A DNA stretch of 40,433 nt from an uncultured Victivallis sp. (GTDB lineage: Bacteria > Verrucomicrobiota > Lentisphaeria > Victivallales > Victivallaceae), in the NCBI RefSeq assembly GCF_944391105.1, contig NZ_CALXSK010000038.1:1-40433 (forward strand). The letters are read 5' to 3'. A program made the position numbers and the translations under genes. This document shows, piece by piece, positions 6,789-15,702 of this stretch. Every line of letters begins with the position of its first letter. The first letter of the stretch is position 1. The notes below the pieces were generated by a model that was not told the DNA's origin, did no database searches, and worked only from the letters and a program-made list of their open reading frames with translations.

Positions 6789-8573
6789 TTAGCGTTCGAG
6801 CACTGCCTTGATGCGGCGCACGCCGCGGCTGGAGCTCTCCTCCTTCTTGATCTTGAACACGCCAAGTTCGCCGGTGCGGTTCGCATGCGGTCCGCCGCAG
6901 ATCTCCTTGCTGACGTCGCCCATCGTGTAAACCTTCACCTTCACCTTCGTATCGTATTTGTTCTCGAAGAGTCCCATCGCACCGGATTTTTTCGCGCTCT
7001 CAAGATCCATCTCCTCGCAGACGATCGGCAGGTCGCGCCGGATTGCGTCGTTCACGAGATCTTCAACCTGCTTGAGCTGTTCCGGCGTGAGCTTCTCCTC
7101 GTGCGAGAAGTCGAAGCGGAGCCGCTCGGCCGTGATGTTCGATCCCCGCTGTTCGACGTGCGTGCCGAGCACCTTGCGCAACGCCGCCTGCAGCAGGTGG
7201 GTCGCGCTGTGCAGCGCCGCGGTCGCTTCGGAACTGTCGGCGAGACCGCCTTTGAATTTCTGTTCGGCGCCCGCGCGGCTCATCTCCTGATGCTTCGCAA
7301 ACGCGGCGTCGTATCCGGCACGGTCAACCTGGAACCCCTTTTCCCGGGCCATCTCCTCGGTCAGCTCGATCGGGAAACCGTAGGTCTCGTAGAGGTTGAA
7401 CGCATTCTTGCCGGAGATGATCTTCTTCTCGATGTGCGCCGGAACGCGGTCGATGAGTTTCTGGAACTCGTGCGTGCCCTTTTCAAGCGTCACGGCGAAC
7501 TGCTTCTCCTCCCGGGTCAGCTCTTCGCGGATGATGTCGGCCTTCTCACGCAGTTCCGGGTAGACGTCGCCGAACTCCTCGATGACCGCGTCGGCGATCT
7601 TTGCGGTGAAGGGGTCGGTGATTCCGAGCTTGCGTCCTTCGCGGATCGCACGGCGGATCAACCTCCGCAGCACGTAAGGCTGATCGACCTTGCCCGGCGT
7701 GATTCCATCCGCGAGGATGAACGTCGCGGCGCGCAGATGGTCCGCGATGATCCGCTCCGAACTCGTACGCACCTCCGGTGCGGTGGTGATTCCGCGGATC
7801 TCGTCGAGTTTTGCGAAGATCGGGGCGAAGATTTCCGTTTCGTAGCAACTCGTCTTGCCCTGCAGGATCGCGGTGACGCGTTCGAGCCCCATGCCGGTGT
7901 CGACGTTGCGCTGCGCGAGCGGTTCGAACTTGCCGTCGGCGGTTTTGTTGTACTGCATGAACACGTCATTCCAGATCTCGACCCACCGCTTGTCGGCCGG
8001 GTCGAACACCTTCGGCGCGGGCAGCGGGCCGGTCCAGTAGAACATTTCCGTGTCGGGTCCGCACGGGCCGGTGGTTCCGGCCGGTCCCCACCAGTTGTCC
8101 TTTTTGCCGAGTTTCGCGATCCGCTCCTCGGGAATCCCGTGGGAACGCCATTCGTTGAACGCCTCCTCGTCGAACGGGCAGTCGTCATCGCCCGCAAATA
8201 CGGTCACGGCGAGCATTTCAACCGGGATGTTCAGATTCTCTTTCCCGGTCAGAAACTCGAAGCTCATACCGATCATCTCCTTCTTGAAATAATCGCCGAG
8301 CGACCAGTTTCCGAGCATTTCAAAGAAGGTCAGATGCACCGCGTCTCCGACCTCGTCGATGTCGCCGGTGCGGATGCACTTCTGATAATCGGTCAGCCGT
8401 TTTCCGGCCGGATGCTTCGCCCCGAGCAGATAGGGCACGAGCGGGTGCATCCCCGCCGTCGTGAAGAGGCAGGTCGGATCGTTTTCGGGGATCAGCGGTG
8501 CACTTTTGATTTCGACGTGATTGCGTTTCTTGAAAAAATCGATGTATCTGCGGCGGATTTCTGCTGCTTTCAT
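6789..8573 (-). CDS. alaS: Alanine--tRNA ligase, short form lacking the C-Ala domain
   Basis: The protein has 594 residues, against roughly 870-880 in the common bacterial enzyme. It charges tRNA-Ala and edits mischarged Ser/Gly. Residues 1-240 are the class II core, with KCIRTGDIDEVG and HLTFFEMLGNWSLGDY, and motif 3 in GMGLERV (228-233). DNWWGPAGTTGPCGPDTEMF (159-178) differs from the usual DNFWEMGDTGPCGPCSEI and resembles the short enzymes of Patescibacteria. The editing domain keeps its zinc ligands H455, H459, C559 and H563. The protein stops right after the editing domain (GVRRIKAVLER), so the dimerising C-Ala/DHHA1 domain is absent. The ATG at 8573 gives the canonical MKAAEIRRRYIDFF start. 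Confidence 0.95.
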   Translation of the reverse strand: MKAAEIRRRYIDFFKKRNHVEIKSAPLIPENDPTCLFTTAGMHPLVPYLLGAKHPAGKRLTDYQKCIRTGDIDEVGDAVHLTFFEMLGNWSLGDYFKKEMIGMSFEFLTGKENLNIPVEMLAVTVFAGDDDCPFDEEAFNEWRSHGIPEERIAKLGKKDNWWGPAGTTGPCGPDTEMFYWTGPLPAPKVFDPADKRWVEIWNDVFMQYNKTADGKFEPLAQRNVDTGMGLERVTAILQGKTSCYETEIFAPIFAKLDEIRGITTAPEVRTSSERIIADHLRAATFILADGITPGKVDQPYVLRRLIRRAIREGRKLGITDPFTAKIADAVIEEFGDVYPELREKADIIREELTREEKQFAVTLEKGTHEFQKLIDRVPAHIEKKIISGKNAFNLYETYGFPIELTEEMAREKGFQVDRAGYDAAFAKHQEMSRAGAEQKFKGGLADSSEATAALHSATHLLQAALRKVLGTHVEQRGSNITAERLRFDFSHEEKLTPEQLKQVEDLVNDAIRRDLPIVCEEMDLESAKKSGAMGLFENKYDTKVKVKVYTMGDVSKEICGGPHANRTGELGVFKIKKEESSSRGVRRIKAVLER

Positions 8574-8627
8574 GATGATTCCGGTATCTTCTTGTAATAA
8601 GTTGTCTGTTTGAATCTCAATCCATAT

Positions 8628-8656
8628 AATGTATCGGATTTGTCCGTATTTTTCAA
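8628..8656 (-). promoter_or_regulatory. Sigma-70-type promoter for alaS
   Basis: On the minus strand TTGAAA (8651-8656) and TACATT (8628-8633) are separated by 17 bases. They lie between the end of the FAD oxidoreductase gene and alaS. The leader would be about 50 bases. This suggests that alaS and the three genes after it form a transcription unit separate from the sugar-nucleotide block. Confidence 0.5.
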
Positions 8657-8694
8657 GTACCGGTTTGCGATTTTCGCGCAACCCGGGGGGCGTT

Positions 8695-10056
8695 TCACAC
8701 ATCCGGGACCAGGGAACCGCCGCGGTTGAGTGTTTTCCGGACCTCCGCGCCGTCGACTTCGGTGATCGCTTTCCCGCTGTTCAAGGCGCAGCAGGCGGCG
8801 ACGCCGGCGGCTTCTCCGCACTGGTTCAAATTGACCATCACGCGCACGGCTCCGAATGAGTCGCCGTCGGCGTCGAGCATTCTCCCTGCGGCGATCAGAT
8901 TCTTCGCTCCGCGCGGAACGAGGCACGAGAGCGGAATCCGGTAGAACGGCAGGAACTCCCCTTCCGGCAGCCACCGCTCCTCCCGGACAAGCGTGCGGGA
9001 ACGGAAGAGCTGCCTGCTGCCGGTCAGGTGCAGGAACGAGATCGAGTCGTCCGCATTGCCGTGGATGTCAACCGGATAGGTTCCGGCGCCGATCGTGTCA
9101 TGGTAACAGTTTCCGGCGAGCATCTCCTTCCCGCGGAGCGTCCCTTCCGAGATGATGTGACAGCTCTCCCGGACGCCGATTTCGGCGGGGAGTCCCAGAA
9201 GTGTGACATGCGCGTCGGGCACGGTTTCCCGGAGCAGGGAGGTCAGCGCGCGGATCTGGCGGCGCGACTCGAATTCGGCCCGCGTGATCGCATCGGCCTC
9301 CATGCAGTCGCAGTTCAGCACCCGAGTCGCCGAAAGCATGTAGACGTCCTCGCTGCCCGGAACGGCAGTCCCCCAGGAGTAGCCGCACGGCAGATCCGGG
9401 TAACGCTGCCGGTTCCGCTCGATGAGCGCCTTGAGATCGACATCCCCGGTCTTGCGGAAATTTTCGAGGAGTGCGCAGGCCGTGGGCGGCTGCGGATGTT
9501 CCGCGCGCCGCATCGGGAATCCCGCCGCCCGGCAGAGCAGGCCGTCCCCCGAGGCGTCGATGAAGAATTTTGCCGCAACGGCGAATCGGCCGGACTTGTT
9601 TTCGGCGATGACGGCGGAGATGGTTCCGTCCCCGGCCATGACCGGACGCGAGAAAAAGGTGTGAAAGAAGGTCCGGATCCCCAAATGTTCCTGCGCCAGC
9701 GCATCGAGCTCCAGCGTCAACTCGCTGCTGTTGAATGGAATACGCGGAACGTGCGGGCCTCCCTTGCGGAATTCTCCGATCGCGCCGCGTTTTTCGAGCC
9801 GCTCCATCATCTCGAAGGTCAGCCCGCCGATGATCTGCTTTTTTCCGGTGATGTCGAAGATCGAATGCCACATGCAGACGAGCCCCGCGGTTGCGGCTCC
9901 GCCGAAGCAGTTGTGCTTTTCGATGAGGACGACTTTCGCGCCGAGACGCGCCGCCCGGACGGCCGCGAAAAGTCCCGTGCAGCTTCCGCCGATGACGCAG
10001 ATGTCGGCCTCTTCGAGGACGGGAATCGTCTCTGCCGGAATCGTGATTTGCTTCAT
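8695..10056 (-). CDS. FAD-dependent oxidoreductase (FAD_oxidored family)
   Basis: The protein has 453 residues. The N-terminal Rossmann dinucleotide motif is ADICVIGGSCTGLFAAVRAA (about 16-35), followed by an acidic strand end VLIEK and the CFGGAATAG motif common to the PF12831 group. A second FAD contact is seen in FFIDASGDGLLCRAAG, and the C-terminal FAD loop in NLIAAGRMLDADGDSFGAVR. There is no signal peptide, so it is cytoplasmic. Members of this family are numerous in Lentisphaerota and of unknown substrate. GGGGAGG sits before the ATG at 10056. It starts 25 bases after ugd and may be cotranscribed with it. Confidence 0.8.
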   Translation of the reverse strand: MKQITIPAETIPVLEEADICVIGGSCTGLFAAVRAARLGAKVVLIEKHNCFGGAATAGLVCMWHSIFDITGKKQIIGGLTFEMMERLEKRGAIGEFRKGGPHVPRIPFNSSELTLELDALAQEHLGIRTFFHTFFSRPVMAGDGTISAVIAENKSGRFAVAAKFFIDASGDGLLCRAAGFPMRRAEHPQPPTACALLENFRKTGDVDLKALIERNRQRYPDLPCGYSWGTAVPGSEDVYMLSATRVLNCDCMEADAITRAEFESRRQIRALTSLLRETVPDAHVTLLGLPAEIGVRESCHIISEGTLRGKEMLAGNCYHDTIGAGTYPVDIHGNADDSISFLHLTGSRQLFRSRTLVREERWLPEGEFLPFYRIPLSCLVPRGAKNLIAAGRMLDADGDSFGAVRVMVNLNQCGEAAGVAACCALNSGKAITEVDGAEVRKTLNRGGSLVPDV

Positions 10057-10081
10057 GATGATCCTCCCCGGGTGATCCCGC

Positions 10082-11449
10082 TCAGAAGTGAGTCCGTTTC
10101 TTTTTGCCGATCGGATAGACGTTGAACCCGATTTCGTAGAGAGCCTCATGGTCGAGGATGTTCCGTCCGTCGAAAATGAAAGCCGGCTTCTCCATCGAGT
10201 CGAAGATCCGCTTGTAGTCGAGCTCCTTGAAGCAGTTCCACTCGGTCATGACCGCGATCGCATGAGCGCCTCTGGCGGCTTCGTAGGGATCGTCCACGTA
10301 GCTGATATCGCCCCCCGCGTCTGCGAGATCGATCTTCGCGTTGCCGAGTGCCTTCGGATCATGAATGCTCAATCTGGCACGTTCTTCGAGCAGCTGCACG
10401 CAGACGGCGCGGGCGGGGGATTCCCGGGTGTCGCCGGTGTCCGCCTTGAACGCGAAGCCGAAGATCGCGATCTTCTTGTCCGCGACGGTGTTGAACATCG
10501 CATCGAGCATGTTCCCGACGAAGCGGCGCGCCTGAAAATCATTCATCCGGACGACCTGTTCCCAGTATTCCGCCACCTCCGGCAGTCCGTAGTGGCCGCA
10601 GAGATAGACGAGATTCAGGATGTCTTTTTTGAAGCAGGACCCGCCGAAGCCGATGCTCGCCTTGAGGAACTTCGGTCCGATGCGGCTGTCGCGCCCGGCC
10701 GCCGCGGTCACTTCATCGATGTTCGCTTCGGTCTTTTCGCAGAGCGCCGAAATGCTGTTGACCGATGAGACCCGCTGCGCCAGAAGCGCATTCGAGACGA
10801 GTTTCGTCAATTCGCTCGACCAGAGATTCGTCGTGATGATCCGTTCACGCGGAACCCAGTGCGCGTAGATCGCGGCGATCTCCTCGACCGCGCGTTCCCC
10901 CTCAGGGGTCTCCATTCCGCCGATGAGGACGCGGTCGGGATTCTCCAGATCACGGATCGCGGTCCCCTCCGCGAGAAACTCCGGATTCGAGATGATCTGG
11001 AACTTCAGATTTTTCGTGTTCGAGTGAAGGATCCGGCTCATCGCCTGAGCCGTGCGGACCGGGAGCGTGCTCTTCTCTACGACGATCTTGTCGTTTTCGG
11101 CATATTCGACGATGCTGCGCGCGGTTTTTTCCAGAAACTGCAGGTCCGCCGCGCGTCCGGCTCCCGCACCGAAGGTCTTGGTCGGCGTATTCACGCTCAC
11201 GAAGATGATGTCCGCCTCGCGGATTCCCTTCGGGATGTCGGTCGAATAGAAGAGGTTGCGTCCGCGGCAGCGGTTCACGACCTCTTCCAGGCCCGGTTCG
11301 TAGATCGGCAGCGTTCCGGAGTTCCAGGCCGCGATCCGGTCGGCGTTGATGTCGACGACGGTAACTTTGCAGTCGGGACAGCGGTCGGCGATGACCGCCA
11401 TGGTCGGGCCGCCCACGTAACCGGCTCCAATGCACAGAATATGTTTCAT
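10082..11449 (-). CDS. ugd: UDP-glucose 6-dehydrogenase, animal-type sequence
   Basis: The protein has 455 residues. It oxidises UDP-glucose to UDP-glucuronate with two NAD+. The N-terminal Rossmann motif is [10 protein letters not shown], and the catalytic Cys is C272 in [10 protein letters not shown]. Stretches such as [49 protein letters not shown] and [14 protein letters not shown] match the animal/plant UGDH lineage much more closely than the usual bacterial Ugd/TuaD lineage. The second of two adjacent ATGs (11449) is chosen because AGGTGA is then at proper spacing. It supplies the substrate for the UDP-xylose synthase just upstream, from which it is separated by a terminator-like hairpin. 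Confidence 0.92.
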   Translation of the reverse strand: MKHILCIGAGYVGGPTMAVIADRCPDCKVTVVDINADRIAAWNSGTLPIYEPGLEEVVNRCRGRNLFYSTDIPKGIREADIIFVSVNTPTKTFGAGAGRAADLQFLEKTARSIVEYAENDKIVVEKSTLPVRTAQAMSRILHSNTKNLKFQIISNPEFLAEGTAIRDLENPDRVLIGGMETPEGERAVEEIAAIYAHWVPRERIITTNLWSSELTKLVSNALLAQRVSSVNSISALCEKTEANIDEVTAAAGRDSRIGPKFLKASIGFGGSCFKKDILNLVYLCGHYGLPEVAEYWEQVVRMNDFQARRFVGNMLDAMFNTVADKKIAIFGFAFKADTGDTRESPARAVCVQLLEERARLSIHDPKALGNAKIDLADAGGDISYVDDPYEAARGAHAIAVMTEWNCFKELDYKRIFDSMEKPAFIFDGRNILDHEALYEIGFNVYPIGKKKRTHF

Positions 11450-11484
11450 CATTCACCTCATGGCAATTTCATGGATTCCAACGG

Positions 11485-11523
11485 AAAAAAACGCCATGGT
11501 GCGTGAAAACGTTTCATGGCGTT
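11485..11523 (-). terminator. Intrinsic terminator-like hairpin between UDP-xylose synthase and ugd
   Basis: On the minus strand the arms at 11515-11523 and 11490-11498 (AACGCCATG / CATGGCGTT, 9 bp, 16-base loop) are followed by six or seven T. A further 7-bp hairpin (CAGACCG / CGGTCTG) lies just upstream of it. Transcription arriving from the fcl/uxs side should be reduced here, yet no good promoter is seen between this hairpin and ugd. It may be a partial terminator. Confidence 0.65.
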
Positions 11524-11573
11524 CCGGCAGACCGTTCCGGCAGCGGGTTGCGGTCTGGTTGATTCTTCTCATT

Positions 11574-12536
11574 TCAGCGACAAAACTCCGGATCTTCCTT
11601 GAGCAGCTGATCAAAGTATTCGATCGTCTTCGCAAGTCCCTCGCGCAGCGGCGTGGTCGCCTGCCAGTTCAGGATCTTGGCGGCTTTGGTCGTATCCGGC
11701 CGGCGCTGTCTCGGATCGTCCGACGGCAGCGGCTCACGGACGATCTTCGACTTCGATCCGGTCAGTTCGATCACCATTTCGGCCAGCTCGAGGATTGTGA
11801 ATTCGGCCGGGTTGCCGATGTTGATCGGTCCGGTGATCTCCGGCGGAGTCGCCATCATCCGGATCATCGCCTCGATGAGATCGTCGCGATAGCAGAAGCT
11901 GCGGGTCTGTTCGCCGCTCCCGTAGATCGTGATGTTCTCGTTTTTCAGCGCCTGGAGGATGAAGTTGCTGACCACACGACCGTCGTTCGGATGCATGCGC
12001 GGCCCGTAGGTGTTGAAGATCCGGACGATCTTGACCGGCACGCCGCACTGCAGATTGTAGGCGAAGAAGAGTGTCTCCGCGCACCGTTTCCCCTCGTCGT
12101 AACACGAGCGCAGACCGACCGGATTCACGTTCCCCCAGTACTCTTCGACCTGCGGATGAACGGTCGGGTCGCCGTACACTTCGCTGGTCGAAGCCTGAAG
12201 CACCTTCGCTCCGGTCCGCTTGGCCAGTCCGAGCATGTTGATTGCACCGTGCACGCAGGTCTTGATCGTCTGGGCAGGATCGCGCTGATAGTGAATCGGC
12301 GAAGCGGGACAGGCGAGATTGTAGATCTCGTCCACTTCGACCACGAGCGGAAGGGTCACATCGTGCCGGATCAGTTCAAATCTATGGTTTTCAAGCAGAT
12401 GCCGGATGTTTCGCTTACTGCCGGTGTAGAAGTTGTCCACACAAATTACATCATTCCCGAGCTCCAACAGCCGCTCGCAGAGGTGAGAGCCGAGAAATCC
12501 ACCGCCACCGGTGACCAGAATGGTTTTGCTTTTCAT
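11574..12536 (-). CDS. UDP-glucuronate decarboxylase (UDP-xylose synthase)
   Basis: The protein has 320 residues, a short-chain dehydrogenase-type enzyme converting UDP-glucuronate to UDP-xylose. The NAD-binding GGGGFLG is at 10-16. The catalytic set is STSEVYGDP (T117/E119) with Y146 and K150 in [26 protein letters not shown] and [10 protein letters not shown] are hallmark UXS segments. There is no membrane segment, so it is the soluble bacterial form. The ATG has only a weak GGAA site, and a 16-base palindrome sits two bases before it. Together with ugd it forms the two-step route to UDP-xylose. Confidence 0.93.
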   Translation of the reverse strand: MKSKTILVTGGGGFLGSHLCERLLELGNDVICVDNFYTGSKRNIRHLLENHRFELIRHDVTLPLVVEVDEIYNLACPASPIHYQRDPAQTIKTCVHGAINMLGLAKRTGAKVLQASTSEVYGDPTVHPQVEEYWGNVNPVGLRSCYDEGKRCAETLFFAYNLQCGVPVKIVRIFNTYGPRMHPNDGRVVSNFILQALKNENITIYGSGEQTRSFCYRDDLIEAMIRMMATPPEITGPINIGNPAEFTILELAEMVIELTGSKSKIVREPLPSDDPRQRRPDTTKAAKILNWQATTPLREGLAKTIEYFDQLLKEDPEFCR

Positions 12537-12538
12537 TG

Positions 12539-12554
12539 TTTTTTCCGGAAAAAA
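12539..12554. repeat. 16-bp perfect palindrome at the UDP-xylose synthase start
   Basis: TTTTTTCCGGAAAAAA ends two bases from the start codon of the UDP-xylose synthase gene and would fold over the ribosome site of that mRNA. It is an extreme case of a TTTTCCGG/CCGGAAAA word that recurs between genes in this window. It may be a small regulatory hairpin or a protein site; function unknown. Confidence 0.5.
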
Positions 12555-12597
12555 TCGTGAATGCTTTTATCTTATACAATAAACGCACAATCCGGAT

Positions 12598-13614
12598 TTA
12601 TCCACCGTTTTCCGGAAAAAAGTCCGGATTTGCCTTCAGCGCCAGCTCGATTGAGGCGGCCGCCGCGTCGGAATTCCAGGCTGATGCGGCGCGGTATGCG
12701 GCTTTTCCCATGCGGTGCAGCTGTTCTCCCGAAACCGTCCGGATGTAGTCGAACCAGAGTTCCGGGTGAGCCGAGTCGACGCTCCAGCCGTTCTCCCCGG
12801 GACGGATCAGGGAGAGCGCCGCTCCGGCATTCTCCGTTACAAGCACGGGGCGCGAGGCCGCCATCGCTTCCGTCACGGCGGCGGCGCGTATTCCCGTGCG
12901 TTCCGTTTTCGAAGGAAGGACGACGAGCTCCCCCAGGCGCCGGAGTACCGCGGGCTCCTCCCCGGGCGGGAGAAAACAGACGTGCGGCGACGTTCCCGCG
13001 AGTTCACGGAGCTCTTTTTCGAGCGGGCCGCTCCCGGCCAGTGCGAGCGTCCAGTTCGGGAGTTCACGTTCCCGCAGGCGGAACAGAAACGATTCGAGCA
13101 GAATGCCGGGGGCGTTTTCCTCGACGAACTCCCCGGCGAAAAGAAGGACACGCTCCTCATCCGGAATTCCGAGCGAGGCGCGGAGTTCCCCTGCGCGCCG
13201 TTCCCGGATCCGTTGTTCCTCCAGGGAGGCCGGATCGATCACGTGAGGCGGCAGGAAAAAGAGCCGCTTCGGTTCGATTCCGCACCGAAGTCGTTCCGTC
13301 CGGGCCGCGTCGCTCGCGTAAAAGAGGAGATCGACGCAGCGGAGAAGCCGCCGACGAAGCCGGGGGAGGGGAGCGCTCCCGAGCAGGATCGGCATCTCCG
13401 GGTGAACGCGGCGCGCGAGCCGCCGCAGGGAGGGCGTACGGAGCTCCGGCACAAAAAGAGCGTCGAAATCTGCCGCCGCAATTCCGGAGAAATCCGGTTC
13501 GCGGATGAGATACGGTCTCACCAGACCGCGTTGTTCGAGCCGCCGCAGAATCCGTTCATCGAGCGCGGCGCGCGGCGAATCGGCGACCGCGAGCCGGATG
13601 GGGGAAACGTTCAT
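12598..13614 (-). CDS. Glycosyltransferase, GT4-like (GT-B fold)
   Basis: The protein has 338 residues. The C-terminal half (about 150-320) reads as a GT-B nucleotide-sugar domain: RVLLFAGEFVEENAPGILLE, LALAGSGPLEKEL, VCFLPPGEEP, then VVLPSKTERTGIRAAAVTEAM, the E-x-E-type donor loop, and GRPVLVTENAG-like text (SRPVLVTENAGAAL). The N-terminal acceptor domain is short and Arg/Leu-rich. Donor and acceptor are unknown; the flanking genes make GDP-fucose and UDP-xylose, which are candidates. It overlaps the fcl stop by the ATGA arrangement, so it is translated with fcl. Confidence 0.75.
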   Translation of the reverse strand: MNVSPIRLAVADSPRAALDERILRRLEQRGLVRPYLIREPDFSGIAAADFDALFVPELRTPSLRRLARRVHPEMPILLGSAPLPRLRRRLLRCVDLLFYASDAARTERLRCGIEPKRLFFLPPHVIDPASLEEQRIRERRAGELRASLGIPDEERVLLFAGEFVEENAPGILLESFLFRLRERELPNWTLALAGSGPLEKELRELAGTSPHVCFLPPGEEPAVLRRLGELVVLPSKTERTGIRAAAVTEAMAASRPVLVTENAGAALSLIRPGENGWSVDSAHPELWFDYIRTVSGEQLHRMGKAAYRAASAWNSDAAAASIELALKANPDFFPENGG

Positions 13615-14561
13615 GGTTGTTTCCGGAGTTCACGATACTCAGCGATCGTGCGCCGAATCCCTTCGTCGAGCGTGATGGTCGGCCGCCAGCCGAGCGCATG
13701 GGCGCGTGACACGTCGAGCAGTTTCCGGCGCATTCCGTCGGGGGCGGCGTTGGGATCGAAGCAGATTTTTCCCCGGAATCCGGCAAATTCGGCGATCTTG
13801 CCGGCGAGTTCGCGGATCGTCAGATCATATCCGGCGCCGATGTTCACGATCTCGGGGTCATTCCGCTCGCGCAGAAAGAAGAGCACAGCGCGAGCGACAT
13901 CGTCGACATGCAGGAATTCCCGCAGCACGGTTCCGGTCCCCCAGAGCGTGACTTCCGGTGCTCCCGCCTCGGCCGCTTCCACGAATCTCCGCACGAGCGC
14001 CGGGAATACGTGCGAGTGTTCGGGATCGTAGTTGTCGTTCGTTCCGTAGAGATTGCACGGCATCAGAGAAACGGTCGGAAATCCTTTCTCCTTCGAGAGA
14101 TAATAACAGAGTTTATACCCGGCGATCTTCGCGAGCGCGTACCCTTCGTTCGTCGGTTCGAGCGGTCCGGAGAGCAGAGCCTCCTCGCGGATCGGCTGCG
14201 GCGCTTCGCACGGATAGATGCAGCTGCTTCCTAGAAAACAGAGTTTCCGGCAGCCGTTCCGCCATGCCGCGGAGATCACGTTGTTCTGGATTTCGAGATT
14301 GGTGAAGAGAAATCCCGCCTTGTCGAGCATGTTCGCCTTGATTCCTCCGACCTTCGCCGCCGCGAGGACGACATATTCGGGCCGTTCGGTTTCGAAAAAG
14401 GCGTCGACCGCCCGGCGGTCCGTGAGGTCGAGTTCGGCGTGCGTGCGCATCAGCAGATTCCGATACCCCTCCGCGACGAGCAGCCGCACGACCGCTGAAC
14501 CGACCATGCCGCGGTGCCCCGCGACGAAGATCCGGGAGTCCCGGTTCATGGATGTGCTCAT
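13611..14561 (-). CDS. fcl: GDP-L-fucose synthase
   Basis: The protein has 316 residues. It is the epimerase/reductase converting GDP-4-keto-6-deoxymannose to GDP-L-fucose with NADPH. AGHRGMVGSAV (14-24) is the nucleotide-binding loop, GSSCIYP (111-117) holds the catalytic Ser, and Y141-x3-K145 is in GYALAK. NLYGTNDNYDPEHSHVFPAL is diagnostic of the family. It begins three bases after the gmd stop, so the two consecutive steps are made together. A later in-frame ATG (MNRDSRIFVAG) four codons in is an alternative start. Confidence 0.95.
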   Translation of the reverse strand: MSTSMNRDSRIFVAGHRGMVGSAVVRLLVAEGYRNLLMRTHAELDLTDRRAVDAFFETERPEYVVLAAAKVGGIKANMLDKAGFLFTNLEIQNNVISAAWRNGCRKLCFLGSSCIYPCEAPQPIREEALLSGPLEPTNEGYALAKIAGYKLCYYLSKEKGFPTVSLMPCNLYGTNDNYDPEHSHVFPALVRRFVEAAEAGAPEVTLWGTGTVLREFLHVDDVARAVLFFLRERNDPEIVNIGAGYDLTIRELAGKIAEFAGFRGKICFDPNAAPDGMRRKLLDVSRAHALGWRPTITLDEGIRRTIAEYRELRKQP

Positions 14562-14564
14562 AAC

Positions 14565-15614
14565 TCAAAACCCCGTTTCGTAGTTCGGATTGTCGAGCAG
14601 CCGCAGGTCGCCCTCGGTCATGATGCGAACCAGTTCGTGGAAACGCACCGTCGGTTCCCAGTTCAGCTGCCGCTTTGCCTTGGATGCGTCGCCGAGCAGG
14701 AAATCGACCTCGGCGGGCCGGAAGTAACGCGGATCGATCCGCACGACGGTTTTCCCGGTCACGGTGTCGATCCCGGTCTCCTCCAGGCCGGTCCCCTTCC
14801 ATTCGACGGGACGGCCGACGAGCCGGAACGACTCCTCGATGAATTCGCGCACGGTATGCGACTCCCCGGTTGCGGCGACGTAGTCGTCGGGTTTTTCCTG
14901 CTGAAGCATGAGATACATCATCTTCACATAGTCGGGTGCATATCCCCAGTCGCGTTTCGCGTCGAGGTTGCCCATGTAGAGAGACTCCTGCGTGCCGCGC
15001 AGGATGCGGGCGACCGCCATCGTGATTTTGCGGGTCACGAAGGTCTCGCCCCGTCGCGGCGACTCGTGGTTGAAGAGAATTCCGTTGCTCGCGTGCAGCC
15101 CGTAGGCTTCACGGTAGTTCCGGGTAATCCAGTAGCCGTAGAGTTTTGCGACGGCGTAGGGACTGCGTGGACGGAACGGGGTCTCCTCGTTCTGCGGAGT
15201 AGCGGCGTCGCCGTAAAGTTCGCTCGTGGAGGCCTGGTAGAAACGGGCCGGAATCCCGGTCTCCCGGATCGCATCGAGCAGCCGGATCGTTCCGACCGCG
15301 TCGACGTCGGCCGTGTATTCCGGCACTTCAAACGAGACGCGCACGTGCGACTGAGCGCCGAGGTTGTAGATCTCCTGCGGCTGAATTTTTTCGAGCAGCC
15401 GGTTCAAATTGCTCGTATCCGTGAGGTCTCCGTAGTGGAGGATCAGCCGCACGTCCTTTTCGTGGAGATCCCTGTACAGATGGTCGATCCGGGCGGTGTT
15501 GAAGGTGCTTGCGCGGCGGATGATGCCGTGCACCTCGTACCCCTTTTCGAGCAGCAGTTCCGCGAGGTAGGAGCCGTCCTGCCCCGTGATTCCGGTGATG
15601 AGCGCGCGTTTCAT
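14565..15614 (-). CDS. gmd: GDP-mannose 4,6-dehydratase
   Basis: The protein has 349 residues. It forms GDP-4-keto-6-deoxy-D-mannose. [20 protein letters not shown] (8-27) is the NADP-binding signature. The active-site set is STSELYG (129-135) with Y153 and K157 in [27 protein letters not shown] is characteristic. The ATG at 15614 is chosen for the canonical [14 protein letters not shown] start and its GGGAG ribosome site; the open frame extends further upstream without support. It is followed directly by fcl. Confidence 0.96.
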   Translation of the reverse strand: MKRALITGITGQDGSYLAELLLEKGYEVHGIIRRASTFNTARIDHLYRDLHEKDVRLILHYGDLTDTSNLNRLLEKIQPQEIYNLGAQSHVRVSFEVPEYTADVDAVGTIRLLDAIRETGIPARFYQASTSELYGDAATPQNEETPFRPRSPYAVAKLYGYWITRNYREAYGLHASNGILFNHESPRRGETFVTRKITMAVARILRGTQESLYMGNLDAKRDWGYAPDYVKMMYLMLQQEKPDDYVAATGESHTVREFIEESFRLVGRPVEWKGTGLEETGIDTVTGKTVVRIDPRYFRPAEVDFLLGDASKAKRQLNWEPTVRFHELVRIMTEGDLRLLDNPNYETGF

Positions 15615-15702
15615 GAAAGGCTCCCTTTCTTGCTTTTCTGAATCATCCATTCTGCCGGGCCGGCGCATTTTCCGGCCCGCGGACCGGCTGGATACCGGCC
15701 GC

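Noticed and set aside
6885..8597. Open frame of 570 codons on the plus strand opposite alaS
   Set aside because: Antisense shadow of a highly conserved synthetase; Leu/Arg/Val-rich and without a ribosome site.
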